Source: Apilactobacillus micheneri
GTDB taxonomy: Bacteria; Bacillota; Bacilli; Lactobacillales; Lactobacillaceae
Reading direction: 5' to 3'
Length of the DNA: 64,000 bases
Assembly (NCBI RefSeq): GCF_002993975.1
Contig: NZ_POSO01000001.1
Span: 276,611 to 340,610, forward strand
This document shows, piece by piece, positions 1 to 8,331 of the stretch. The notes below the pieces were generated by a model that worked only from the letters and a program-made list of their open reading frames with translations, ran no database searches and was not told the DNA's origin. The first letter of the stretch is position 1; each line of letters opens with the position of its first letter. Position numbers and translations under genes: made by a program.

Positions 1-29
1 GGATAGTTAAAAATTAACTATCCCTTTTT
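1..29. terminator. Intrinsic terminator at window edge
   Basis: A 10-bp perfect stem (positions 1-10 with 14-23) with a 3-base loop is followed by five T on the + strand. It would end a + strand gene lying left of the window. It also sits directly after the NhaC-family stop codon on the minus strand, but the minus-strand T-run, if any, is outside the window. Confidence 0.7.
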
Positions 30-31
30 CA

Positions 32-1417
32 TTATTTTGTTGTTTTAATATGTTTAATTTTGATTCCAGTAACCGCACTTAAAATTGAGAAAACTGGTGA
101 AAGAATACTTAAAAAGACAAATGGAGCAAAATGACTTGCTGGCACGTTTAAAGTTGCTGAAATAAATGCACCGGCAACCCCCCATGGTACTAAGTAATTA
201 ATTACTGTTCCACCATCTTCTAATGCCCTACTTAATGCGACAGGAGCTAAACCTGCTTTTTTAAAGACTCCTTTAAATGCATTGGCTGGTAAAATTTCTG
301 ATAAGAATTGTTCACCAACGAAGATATTAACACCGATGGCTGTAAAGATTACACTAACAATTAATTTAGCATCAGTATTCAAATGTTTAGCCAAAGGAGT
401 AATTACTGCATCAATAATGCCAAGGTGCATTAATAAACCACCGAAGGCTAAAGCAATCATAATCAATGCTATTGTTCCCATCATTGAACTAATTCCACCA
501 CGTGAAAGTAAAACATCAACTGATTTATTACCTGTTTTAGATACAAAACCATTCAAAATTAAATCATTCAATTTAATAATCCCGAAATGTGGATGTTCAA
601 TGAAAAGTAAAATTGAAGAAACTACGATATTAATAAATAATGTTGGAATAGTTGGAATATGATTCCATGCACAAATTAGAAGTAATGCAATTGGAATCAC
701 AGCCCAAAATGTAATGTTGAAATGGGTATTTAAAGTTGCAACAGTTTTGCTAACGTTCCCTAAATTAGCTGATCCGCTACTATGATTCAAAAATACAAAA
801 ATAATAAATGAACCAACCATTGCTGGAATTGTAGACCACATTAAATTTTTAATATGATCAATTAAATCTGCTCCGGCAACTGCAGAAGCTAAATTAACAG
901 TTGCAGATAATGGTGAAGATTTATCTCCAAAAACAGCTCCAGAAATAACAGCCCCTGCAATCATTGCTGGATTCATCCCCATGGTAATTCCAATTCCCAT
1001 AAAGGCAATTCCTAATGTAGAAATTACTGTAAAGGCACTCCCAATTGCAGTTCCGACTAAAGCACAAACTAGAAAAATTGATGGTAAAAACCAATTAACA
1101 TTAATTAAGTGAAATCCAAAGACCATTAAACTAGGAATAACGCCAGATGCAATCCATACTGCAATTAAACTTCCGATTAAAATGAAGATAAATAATGGAA
1201 CGATTCCATTTTTAACTCCTACAACAAATCCTTCATCAATATCATCCCATGCAAATCCTCTGAACTTTGCCCAAAATACTAATAACAAAATACTTACTAA
1301 TATGGGTAGTTCAGGAGAAATACCCAATCCGATGACTCCAAATGACATCATGACAATCATAATTAACAAAACTATAATGCCTTCTAAAACACTAACTTTT
1401 GGTTTTTCATTTTCCAT
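32..1417 (-). CDS. nhaC: NhaC-family transporter, probably an amino acid (tyrosine?) permease
   Basis: A 461-residue, highly hydrophobic protein with about eleven membrane segments and the typical NhaC pattern (GTAIGSAFTV, GAVISGAVFGDKSSPLS near residues 120-175, VNIFVGEQ near 365). By family it would be a Na+/H+-coupled antiporter or symporter in the cytoplasmic membrane. The T-box leader upstream argues for an amino acid substrate, because T-boxes sense uncharged tRNA and T-box-linked NhaC members are usually considered amino acid transporters. The candidate specifier UAC would make it tyrosine. The ATG start has GGGAG nine bases upstream. The gene is monocistronic apart from a tiny leader ORF. 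Family assignment is firm; substrate is inference. Confidence 0.85.
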   Translation of the reverse strand: MENEKPKVSVLEGIIVLLIMIVMMSFGVIGLGISPELPILVSILLLVFWAKFRGFAWDDIDEGFVVGVKNGIVPLFIFILIGSLIAVWIASGVIPSLMVFGFHLINVNWFLPSIFLVCALVGTAIGSAFTVISTLGIAFMGIGITMGMNPAMIAGAVISGAVFGDKSSPLSATVNLASAVAGADLIDHIKNLMWSTIPAMVGSFIIFVFLNHSSGSANLGNVSKTVATLNTHFNITFWAVIPIALLLICAWNHIPTIPTLFINIVVSSILLFIEHPHFGIIKLNDLILNGFVSKTGNKSVDVLLSRGGISSMMGTIALIMIALAFGGLLMHLGIIDAVITPLAKHLNTDAKLIVSVIFTAIGVNIFVGEQFLSEILPANAFKGVFKKAGLAPVALSRALEDGGTVINYLVPWGVAGAFISATLNVPASHFAPFVFLSILSPVFSILSAVTGIKIKHIKTTK

Positions 1418-1457
1418 GATAAACGCTCCCTTATTTTTTATTCAGTAAATTATGTAA

Positions 1458-1508
1458 TTAAATAGCGTTTATATATCGAGGATTACCTCCACAATTATTT
1501 TTATTCAT
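1458..1508 (-). CDS. 16-residue leader ORF between T-box and transporter
   Basis: After the T-box terminator a short ORF, MNKNNCGGNPRYINAI, starts with ATG seven bases after AGAGGT and ends with TAA 40 bases before the nhaC start. It lies only on the antiterminated transcript. It has one Tyr codon, one Cys and a Gly-Gly. It could be a leader peptide that tunes translation of nhaC or a small protein in its own right. I do not recognise it; a chance ORF cannot be excluded. Confidence 0.4.
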   Translation of the reverse strand: MNKNNCGGNPRYINAI

Positions 1509-1529
1509 AATCAATACCTCTTCTTTCCA

Positions 1530-1795
1530 TAAAAAAAGTCCCTGTTGTTTAAAACAACAGGGACGAATTAATTTTTATTTTACCGTGGTACCACCCAAAT
1601 TAGAAATCTATAATAACAAGATTCCTCACTCTCTAGAAAGTAACGGTTCTAGCTCCGTTCTTGGGTAGACACTATCCAACGTATTTCATCAAATTTAACC
1701 TGATCGACTCGCAGCAACCGTCGACTTCCTGACGCTCAGTTAAATTGTTACTTAAATTTGGAATAACTGTTTTATTAATATTCGATTAAATAAAT
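1530..1795 (-). promoter_or_regulatory. T-box leader (tRNA-sensing riboswitch) upstream of nhaC
   Basis: On the minus strand the T-box sequence GGGTGGTACCACGG (complement of 1583-1597) precedes a strong terminator, an 11-bp stem starting GTCCCTGTTGT followed by seven T (about 1530-1564). Further 5' is a structured region of about 110 bases that can form a Stem I: a basal helix around UUCCAA/UUGGA, an AGUA element on the 5' side, and GAUGAAAUAC on the 3' side. The triplet UAC (complement of 1681-1683) is the best specifier candidate (Tyr), followed by a purine as usual; AUA is the alternative. The T-box identity is clear, the specifier assignment tentative. Confidence 0.9.
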
Positions 1796-1829
1796 ATTAG
1801 CATCTTATATTTTAAAAGTCAATAAGAAA

Positions 1830-2150
1830 CTAAATCTCTGCTAATTTACGCTTTAAGTAATGCGCCATTTGTTTAGCTGAGTAAATTCCAGTTACTTTTT
1901 CAACTGCTTTGCCATTTTTAAACAAGACAATGCTAGGCATACTCATTACTTTATACTGCTTGGCAATATCTTCATTACCATCAACATTCATCTTTCCAAA
2001 GTGAATGTTATCAGCAAATTGTTCTTCCATTTGATTCATAACTGGATCCATTATCTTACATGGACCACACCAAGGAGCCCAAAAATCAATAACGGTTATT
2101 TTATTATCAGTTTCTTGTTTAATATTATTTCTAGTAATTTCGGTTGAAAT
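1830..2150 (-). CDS. trxA: Thioredoxin, apparently initiated at ATT
   Basis: A thioredoxin-fold redox protein with the active site WCGPC in the context DFWAPWCGPCKIM near residue 30 and the cis-Pro motif SMPSIVLFKNG near residue 73. No ATG, GTG or TTG lies between the upstream terC stop and the active site; the first ATG follows the active site and would remove it. AGGAG, embedded in the terC stop region, is eight bases before an in-frame ATT at 2148-2150, giving 106 residues, the normal family length. I therefore place the start at ATT, a rare initiator known from infC. Translation is probably coupled to terC, whose stop is 11 bases upstream. A base-call error at the start is the alternative. 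Confidence 0.85.
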   Translation of the reverse strand: MSTEITRNNIKQETDNKITVIDFWAPWCGPCKIMDPVMNQMEEQFADNIHFGKMNVDGNEDIAKQYKVMSMPSIVLFKNGKAVEKVTGIYSAKQMAHYLKRKLAEI

Positions 2151-2161
2151 ATATATCGCTC

Positions 2162-2899
2162 CTATTTTCTTATCTTACGACGAACAAAATGAATAATAAT
2201 TGTAACTGCAAAAGTAAGTAGCACAATTAACCCAAAGTATACAGGTGGAATTTCAATATCAATTGCTGGAATTGAAAGAACCAATTTCAATGCAATGATT
2301 GCAATTAAGAAGTATGCCATTGATTTAAGCTCAGGAATTTTCTTCATAACAATCATAATAACTTCAGCAATTCCTCGCATACATAAAATGCCAATTAGAC
2401 CACCAATTAATACAACAACTGGATTTGGTGAAATAGCAAGTGCCGCTAATACTGAATCTACAGAAAAAACAACATCCATAAACTCAATTTGTGCAACTGT
2501 CATCCAAAACTGTTTTCGACTACCAGGCTTAGCTTTATTAGAAAAATTCTTCTTTGATTTTTCACGACCAAAGAAATGTTTATAAGCTAAATAAAATAAA
2601 TATAAACCACCTAAAATTTTAATTTCCCACAAGTGAATTAGGAACGTACCTAACCCAATAATTATAAAACGGAAAATATAAGATCCCCAGATACCATAAA
2701 ATAGAGATTCTTCTTGCTCTTTTTTATCTGGTAAAACTTGTGTTTGGGCAGCTAATACAACTGCATTATCAACTGATAATAAACATTCAATTAAAACTAA
2801 TGAAAGAATAACAATCCATGCATCTTCAGATGTAAGGACATTAATCCAATTACTCCCATCAAAAAATGGGCCATATAATTTACCTAATATCGATAACAA
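2162..2899 (-). CDS. TerC-family integral membrane protein
   Basis: A 245-residue protein with about seven membrane segments and the two TerC signatures with conserved acidic residues in the membrane: LIECLLSVDNAVVLA near residue 38 and EFMDVVFSVDSVLAALA near residue 140. Bacterial TerC proteins are linked to Mn2+/metal export and to metalation of secreted enzymes; the substrate here is not shown. GGAGACC precedes the ATG. It forms an operon with trxA, whose ribosome site overlaps this stop codon, which hints at a role at the envelope-redox interface. Confidence 0.85.
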   Translation of the reverse strand: MLSILGKLYGPFFDGSNWINVLTSEDAWIVILSLVLIECLLSVDNAVVLAAQTQVLPDKKEQEESLFYGIWGSYIFRFIIIGLGTFLIHLWEIKILGGLYLFYLAYKHFFGREKSKKNFSNKAKPGSRKQFWMTVAQIEFMDVVFSVDSVLAALAISPNPVVVLIGGLIGILCMRGIAEVIMIVMKKIPELKSMAYFLIAIIALKLVLSIPAIDIEIPPVYFGLIVLLTFAVTIIIHFVRRKIRK

Positions 2900-2971
2900 C
2901 TAAGGTCTCCTTTACTTATATAATATAACTATATTATATATTAAATTAATTAAAAAATGACATAAAATGTC

Positions 2972-3637
2972 TTAATTGTTTATTGCCTCATTGTCATATT
3001 TTTCTAGATTATATTGACGAATTAATTTGATTAACGATTTTGCATAAGTAGGATCTGTCGCATAATTATTCTTTTGTAACATATTGGCTTGATCAACATA
3101 ACTAGTAATATTCTTTTGTTTAATAAAGTTAAGTGCAATTACACGATCATGGTTTTCAACAGCTTCGGTAATACTTGGATATTTTCTAAAGGTTGCAGGA
3201 ACTGACACTTTCTTTTGTGAACCTTCACGAACAACTTTTTCGCCCTTTTTGGTAGGTGTGTCATTACTTACATATTCATCAGTATAGTATCTGATAGATT
3301 GACCTTTGTACTTGCCCTTAATACCAAAAATATTATTAGCTTTCTTATACAATTCAGAAGTTCCCCAATTAGATTCTTGAATTGCTTGGGCAACCACAAT
3401 ACTTGGCAATACTTGATGGTTTTGTTTATAGACCTTAATTGAAGGCTCAGCAATACTTACAGCAAATTTATGCTTGGCTTCAGCTTCTTTTTTTTGTGTT
3501 TCTATAATTTGATTTTGATTATCTTTAGCAACTTGGTTTTGTTCCATATTATTGTAAACAGCTTTAGCACCTTTAAAACCAAAAAAGCCAATAATTAAAA
3601 CAACTATTATTCCAAAAATCCATTTAAAAGTCTTCAT
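2972..3637 (-). CDS. Membrane-anchored GH73 N-acetylglucosaminidase
   Basis: A 221-residue protein with an N-terminal membrane anchor (about residues 5-25), a Gln/Lys-rich linker and a glucosaminidase (GH73/LytG-like) domain over roughly 60-215. The motif VVAQAIQESNWGTSEL places the likely catalytic Glu at residue 88; NIFGIKGKYKG follows as usual. It would cleave GlcNAc-MurNAc bonds in peptidoglycan outside the membrane. It starts 20 bases after the MerR-type gene on the same strand, so the two are probably cotranscribed. No cell-wall binding repeats are present, so the anchor supplies localisation. Confidence 0.85.
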   Translation of the reverse strand: MKTFKWIFGIIVVLIIGFFGFKGAKAVYNNMEQNQVAKDNQNQIIETQKKEAEAKHKFAVSIAEPSIKVYKQNHQVLPSIVVAQAIQESNWGTSELYKKANNIFGIKGKYKGQSIRYYTDEYVSNDTPTKKGEKVVREGSQKKVSVPATFRKYPSITEAVENHDRVIALNFIKQKNITSYVDQANMLQKNNYATDPTYAKSLIKLIRQYNLEKYDNEAINN

Positions 3638-3657
3638 TTAAATATTTCTCCTCAAAA

Positions 3658-4101
3658 TTAGTCATTTTTTAATACTTTATAACTAATATTATTTTCTTCA
3701 TCAATAAATCCATATAGTAATGTTTTCTTTTCTTTATCAAAATATCCCAAATTAACAGCAGGATGATTATTAATATTTTCGATTCCTTGAAACGAGTGTG
3801 TCATAAATTTTCTTATAAACTTCATGTTGTCTAGATTCTTTTTAGCCGATTCATGAGCAACAGCTAGAGTGAAACCCTTATCTAAATAATACTTCATTAG
3901 ATTAGCGCACATGAAATTTTTCATATCAAAAACACGTGATGAATAAGAATTACTACGCATAGATTGAATGTATCCCCTTTGTTCCCAATATCTTAGTTGG
4001 CGAGCAGAGACATTCAATATCTTACTAACTTCACCTATTTTAAATATTAATTGATCTAAATCTAAGGCTTTGGGAAATAAAGGCTTGAAATTATTATCCA
4101 T
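3658..4101 (-). CDS. MerR-family transcriptional regulator
   Basis: A 147-residue protein. Residues about 21-70 carry a MerR winged helix: FKIGEVSKILNVSARQLRYWEQRGYI, then a wing around the conserved region YSSRVFDMKNF. The C-terminal half is short, without the long dimerising coiled coil or cysteines of metal-sensing members, so the ligand is unknown. It precedes the GH73 gene on the minus strand and is divergent from the NlpC/P60 gene, which suggests it controls wall hydrolases; that is inference from position. Confidence 0.8.
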   Translation of the reverse strand: MDNNFKPLFPKALDLDQLIFKIGEVSKILNVSARQLRYWEQRGYIQSMRSNSYSSRVFDMKNFMCANLMKYYLDKGFTLAVAHESAKKNLDNMKFIRKFMTHSFQGIENINNHPAVNLGYFDKEKKTLLYGFIDEENNISYKVLKND

Positions 4102-4273
4102 TGTGTTTTCCTTTCATTGCAATAATATAATTATGAAACCATTTATTAATTTAGCATAATTTTTGTTTAGTTTCATTAATTTTTATATCACAATTAATAT
4201 TAAACAACAAAAATAACTTTATTACACTATTAATTGCATGATTTAATCGGAATGAAACTGCTTTGTTACACTT

Positions 4274-4302
4274 TTGCAACATTCTTTTACTATTATTATA
4301 AG
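4274..4302 (+). promoter_or_regulatory. Promoter of the NlpC/P60 gene
   Basis: TTGCAA (4274-4279) and TATAAG (4297-4302) are separated by 17 bases, upstream of a GAGGAGG ribosome site and the 4333 start. The rest of the 230-base divergent interval is AT-rich with no further structure I can name. Confidence 0.5.
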
Positions 4303-4332
4303 TACAAATAAACGAGGAGGACATTTTTAGAG

Positions 4333-4800
4333 ATGAAAAAGTATTTTACAAAGTTAGCAATGACCATGATTGCATTTACTTCACTATTATTTATGGGGTC
4401 AGCAATCAGCAACAACAATGTACATGCAGATGCAAATGATAATTTTAAACAAGTCTATACAGTTGCCAAATCAAAATTAGGTAGTCCATACATATATGGT
4501 GCAACTGGATCCAATGCATTTGATTGTTCAGGATTTACAGGCTATGTTTATAAGAATTCTCTAGGTGTTAGATTACCAAGAACTGCTCAAGCTCAATACA
4601 ATGCTTCAACTAAGGTTTCACGTAATAACTTACAAAAAGGTGACTTAGTATTTATCGGTGGTTCAACTGCAAGTATCTATCACGTAGGTATGTATATTGG
4701 TCACGGTAAAATGATTGATGCACAAAACCGTGGTGTTGTTAAAGAAAGCATCAAAGCTCCTTGGTGGAACGTTGTCGGTTATGGTCATGTCGACGATTAA
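4333..4800 (+). CDS. Secreted NlpC/P60 endopeptidase
   Basis: A 155-residue protein with a signal peptide ending near residue 32 (VHA|DA) and a single NlpC/P60 domain. The catalytic Cys is C65 in NAFDCSGFTGYV and the His is H117 in IYHVGMYIG; the third polar residue is probably Q131. Such enzymes cleave the D-Glu to L-Lys/DAP bond in peptidoglycan stem peptides. There is no LysM or SH3 targeting domain, so it is a minimal, freely secreted form. GAGGAGG lies 12 bases before the ATG and a strong terminator follows. Confidence 0.9.
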   Translation: MKKYFTKLAMTMIAFTSLLFMGSAISNNNVHADANDNFKQVYTVAKSKLGSPYIYGATGSNAFDCSGFTGYVYKNSLGVRLPRTAQAQYNASTKVSRNNLQKGDLVFIGGSTASIYHVGMYIGHGKMIDAQNRGVVKESIKAPWWNVVGYGHVDD

Positions 4801-4823
4801 AAATCTCTAAAATGTTTATAATT

Positions 4824-4860
4824 AAAAAAGATGTTTCCTAAATTGGGAAACATCTTTTTT
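4824..4860. terminator. Bidirectional terminator
   Basis: AAAGATGTTTCC pairs with GGGAAACATCTTT across a short loop, with A-run before and T-run after, serving the NlpC/P60 gene and the convergent gene ending at 4871. Confidence 0.85.
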
Positions 4861-4870
4861 AATAGATATA

Positions 4871-5131
4871 TTAACTTAGCTCCTCATGATAATACTTAGA
4901 AGCAATTTTGTGATATCTTAATTGGTCTAAGGTTCGATAAATAATCATTCTTAATTCATGTAATTTTATTAAATTGTAGGAGGCTAATTGTACCAAAATC
5001 AAACGTTCAGTTCGATAAACAATTTCTTGATTATTCGTTAAAGATAATAAATCTTTATGAATCATATCAGGCACAAATTGAATGATTTTGCCATCATTCA
5101 ATTGAATATCAAGTTTCTTTTTTGCTTGCAT
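4871..5131 (-). CDS. Hypothetical 86-residue protein
   Basis: A small, mostly soluble protein beginning MQAKKKLDIQLNDGK and ending HEELS. It has no signal peptide, membrane segment or motif that I recognise. AGGGGAGG lies 13 bases before the ATG, somewhat far but usable, and the gene is closed by the shared terminator at 4824-4860. Codon use resembles its neighbours. I treat it as a real but uncharacterised gene. Confidence 0.6.
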   Translation of the reverse strand: MQAKKKLDIQLNDGKIIQFVPDMIHKDLLSLTNNQEIVYRTERLILVQLASYNLIKLHELRMIIYRTLDQLRYHKIASKYYHEELS

Positions 5132-5326
5132 TGTCTAAATAAACCTCCCCTAATAACTAACTTTTATTTTACAACAAATTATATAAATTTCAACTATATA
5201 TAGATTTCAAAAATAAAAAAATCTATATATAGTAGATACTGAAATTTAGATTAAATAAAAGAATGTCATTTTTTTATTTGTCTGTTAATATTAAAACTAT
5301 TATGAATTATCAAAGGAGCTATAAAA

Positions 5327-7456
5327 TTGAAAGCGATGAATTATATTCGTCAAAAATTAAGTACTAGACTGGGATTCTTTAGTCTGTTGTTATTTCTTTT
5401 TTGGCTAAAAACTATATACGCATATTTTTATGATTTTCAGTTAGGATTAAATAGTCCTTTTGAATTCATAGTGGCTTTGATAAACCCTATTGCAACAACT
5501 GCCTTTTTATTTGGTATTGCAATGTATATCAAGCCAAGTCGTTTATTCTATCCTATTATATTAATCCTAGATATCGTAAATACTCTATTATTGTATTTAA
5601 ACGTTATATATTTCCGTGAATTCACTGATTTTATGACGATTAGTACTATGACCGGTTATTCTAAAGTAAATCAAGGACTAAGTGGTTCTTCTTTAGCTTT
5701 AACTATGCCCCATGATATTTTCTTCTGGTTAGACATAGTATTAGTTATATTATTGATGTTATTTAGATTCATTAAAATCGACAAAAGGAATATTGGTTTT
5801 AAGGGATCATTCACAATCACTTCATTATCTATCCTATTGTTTACTGTAAATTTATCACTGGGTGAAATGGATAGACCCCAACTGCTAACAAGAACTTTTG
5901 ATCGAACTTACATAGTAAAATATTTAGGAATTGACTCTTTCACTATGTATGATGCTATTAAACAACAACATAATAATGATTTAAGAGCAATGGCTACTAA
6001 GTCAGAAATGGATGATGTTTTAAAATATACACGTAAACATTATGCTGCTCCTAATAACAAAATGTTTGGTATGGCTAAAGGCAAGAATGTTTTTGTAATT
6101 CATTTAGAGAGTTTTCAGCAATTCTTAATTAATAAAAAGATTAATGGTAAAGAAGTTACTCCCTTTTTAAACAGTTTATACAAAAATAAGTCCACTTATT
6201 CATTCGATAATTTCTTCCATCAAGTTGGTCAAGGAAAAACATCAGATGCTGAGAATATGCTAGAAACCAGTACATTTGGGTTACCACAAGGATCATTATT
6301 CACCCAATTTGGTAGTGATAATATTTTCCAGGCAGCTCCAGCTATTTTAAAACAACAAAAAAATTATTCTAGTGCCGTATTTCATGGAAATGTTGCCAGT
6401 TTTTGGAATCGTAACAGTGTTTACAAAAATATGGGATACCAATATTTCTTTGATTCTAGTTACTATGATACTTCTGGTGATAAATCACTTGGCTATGGAT
6501 TAAAAGATAAGTTATTATTTAAAGACTCAGTAAAATACCTGCAAAGATTACAACAACCTTTTTATGCTAAGTATATAACTGTTACCAATCACTTCCCTTA
6601 TACTTTGGATAATGAAGATTCTAAATTTAAGACTACTAACACTGGTGATAGCAGTGTTGATAATTACTTTAAAACTGCTCATTATTTAGATCAATCTATT
6701 AAAGAATTTTATAGTTATCTTAATAAGGTCGGCTTATTGAAAAAATCTATCATTATGCTTTATGGTGATCATTATGGTATTTCAAATTCTGAAAATCCTA
6801 ATTTAGCCAAAGTTATTGGTAAAAATCCTGATAATTGGAATGATTTTGATAATGCACAATTACAAAGAGTCCCATTGATGTTTAATATTCCTGGCAAAAA
6901 AGGTGGTTATGTTGACCATACTTATGGTGGTGAAATTGATGTGCTGCCTACTTTATTACATTTATTAGGTATTAATACTAAGAATTATGTTCAATTTGGA
7001 ACTGACTTGTTCTCAAAAGAACATGACACAATTGTTGCATTTAGAAATCGAGATTGGGTAAGTACTAAATATACTTCAATTGGTGGTACTATTTACAGCA
7101 ATAAGACTGGTAAAGAATTACAACCATCCCCTAATCAAAGACGAATTTTTAATAAAATGCAAGCACGTGTAAATACTGAATTATCGTTTTCAGATGAATT
7201 AAATGAACAAAACTTACTACGTTTTTACAATCCAAGTGGATTTACACCAATAAATCCTAGTGATTATAATTACACCAATGGATTACAAAAAGAAAAAGGT
7301 AAGGAAACCGAACTAGGTAAAAAATCCACTAGTATCTTTAGTCAAAATAAGAATCATTCTACTAAAGCATTGTATAAAACTGATGCCCCGGAATTAAAAC
7401 ATTATACTAATGGAAATTCTAAGTTAAATAACAAAAAGCAAGACCTTGATAATTAA
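5327..7456 (+). CDS. LtaS-type lipoteichoic acid synthase family protein
   Basis: A 709-residue polytopic sulfatase-fold enzyme. Five membrane segments fill residues 15-180; the extracellular domain has the metal and nucleophile residues of LtaS: E261 (VIHLESFQ), T305 (GQGKTSDAEN) and D481/H482 (MLYGDHYG). It would transfer glycerol phosphate from phosphatidylglycerol to a teichoic acid chain or primer. Residues 640-709 form a polar Lys/Asn-rich tail. I chose the TTG start at 5327 because AGGAG is eight bases upstream; ATG at 5336 is possible. LtaS, the primase LtaP and related paralogues cannot be separated from sequence alone. Confidence 0.9.
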   Translation: MKAMNYIRQKLSTRLGFFSLLLFLFWLKTIYAYFYDFQLGLNSPFEFIVALINPIATTAFLFGIAMYIKPSRLFYPIILILDIVNTLLLYLNVIYFREFTDFMTISTMTGYSKVNQGLSGSSLALTMPHDIFFWLDIVLVILLMLFRFIKIDKRNIGFKGSFTITSLSILLFTVNLSLGEMDRPQLLTRTFDRTYIVKYLGIDSFTMYDAIKQQHNNDLRAMATKSEMDDVLKYTRKHYAAPNNKMFGMAKGKNVFVIHLESFQQFLINKKINGKEVTPFLNSLYKNKSTYSFDNFFHQVGQGKTSDAENMLETSTFGLPQGSLFTQFGSDNIFQAAPAILKQQKNYSSAVFHGNVASFWNRNSVYKNMGYQYFFDSSYYDTSGDKSLGYGLKDKLLFKDSVKYLQRLQQPFYAKYITVTNHFPYTLDNEDSKFKTTNTGDSSVDNYFKTAHYLDQSIKEFYSYLNKVGLLKKSIIMLYGDHYGISNSENPNLAKVIGKNPDNWNDFDNAQLQRVPLMFNIPGKKGGYVDHTYGGEIDVLPTLLHLLGINTKNYVQFGTDLFSKEHDTIVAFRNRDWVSTKYTSIGGTIYSNKTGKELQPSPNQRRIFNKMQARVNTELSFSDELNEQNLLRFYNPSGFTPINPSDYNYTNGLQKEKGKETELGKKSTSIFSQNKNHSTKALYKTDAPELKHYTNGNSKLNNKKQDLDN

Positions 7457-7458
7457 AT

Positions 7459-7495
7459 AAAAGCGAACATTTTAATCATAAGTGTTCGCTTTTTT
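7459..7495 (+). terminator. Terminator after the LtaS-like gene
   Basis: AAGCGAACA pairs with TGTTCGCTT (7461-7469 with 7483-7491) and six T follow. Confidence 0.85.
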
Positions 7496-7563
7496 ATTTG
7501 AATTTTATAATTTTTATTCTAAAATGACTGTAATAAATTTATAGTAATAAGTGAGCGCTAAAA

Positions 7564-8331
7564 ATGAAAAGATTTAAAAACAAAAAGATTGAATTATTAT
7601 ATAGTATTTTTATTGTTACGCTAGCAATTGTATCTGTTTTGCTTGTCATATTTGATTATTTTAATGTTATTAATATTTACCATGGACTTTTATTCAAAAT
7701 ATATTATGGTATTTGGATATTTTATATCATAGATTATGTAACTGGATTCTTTATGGCAAAAAATAAAAAGCAATTTCTTTTAGATACTGCTTTGGACTTA
7801 ATATCATTGATTCCAGCACATCCCATTTTTGTAATTTTTCGCTTATACCGAGTGATAAGAATCGTAAGATATTACAATATCTTTTGGAAATTTGGCTGGG
7901 ATGGTAAATTTACTGGCGGGTTACATCGTTTTATATATGATACTGGATTTATTTATCTATTTTCTGTCAGTATTGTAATTTTAATTTTAAGTGCATTAAT
8001 TTTTGCATTTTTTGAACATTATAATCTATCCACTTCTTTGTGGTGGGCAATTACAACTGCTACCACTGTTGGTTATGGTGATATTGCCCCTCAAACTGGT
8101 GGCGGTAGGTGTATCGCCGTATTCCTAATGTTCGGTGGGGTTGGTTTTATTGGTTTATTAACATCTACCATTACTGATTTTTTCACTCATGATAGTAGTG
8201 ACGCAACTGACGACAAAATTGATAAACTAAGTACACAAATTGAAGAATTAACCAAACAAGTTAACTATCTACAAAAAAACGTCAATAAAAAAAGTGCTCC
8301 TCAAAAAAGGAACACTAAAAATAAAAACTAA
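7564..8331 (+). CDS. Voltage-gated-type potassium channel
   Basis: A 255-residue ion channel with six predicted membrane segments. The selectivity filter TVGYGD is at residues 168-173 between S5 and S6, and an S4-like segment RLYRVIRIVRYY lies near residues 93-104. After S6 a coiled coil (about 215-240, IDKLSTQIEELTKQV) likely drives tetramer assembly, with a basic tail. It would conduct K+ across the cytoplasmic membrane. Its stop codon overlaps the convergent ferredoxin reductase gene by four bases, so there is no room for a terminator between them. Confidence 0.9.
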   Translation: MKRFKNKKIELLYSIFIVTLAIVSVLLVIFDYFNVINIYHGLLFKIYYGIWIFYIIDYVTGFFMAKNKKQFLLDTALDLISLIPAHPIFVIFRLYRVIRIVRYYNIFWKFGWDGKFTGGLHRFIYDTGFIYLFSVSIVILILSALIFAFFEHYNLSTSLWWAITTATTVGYGDIAPQTGGGRCIAVFLMFGGVGFIGLLTSTITDFFTHDSSDATDDKIDKLSTQIEELTKQVNYLQKNVNKKSAPQKRNTKNKN

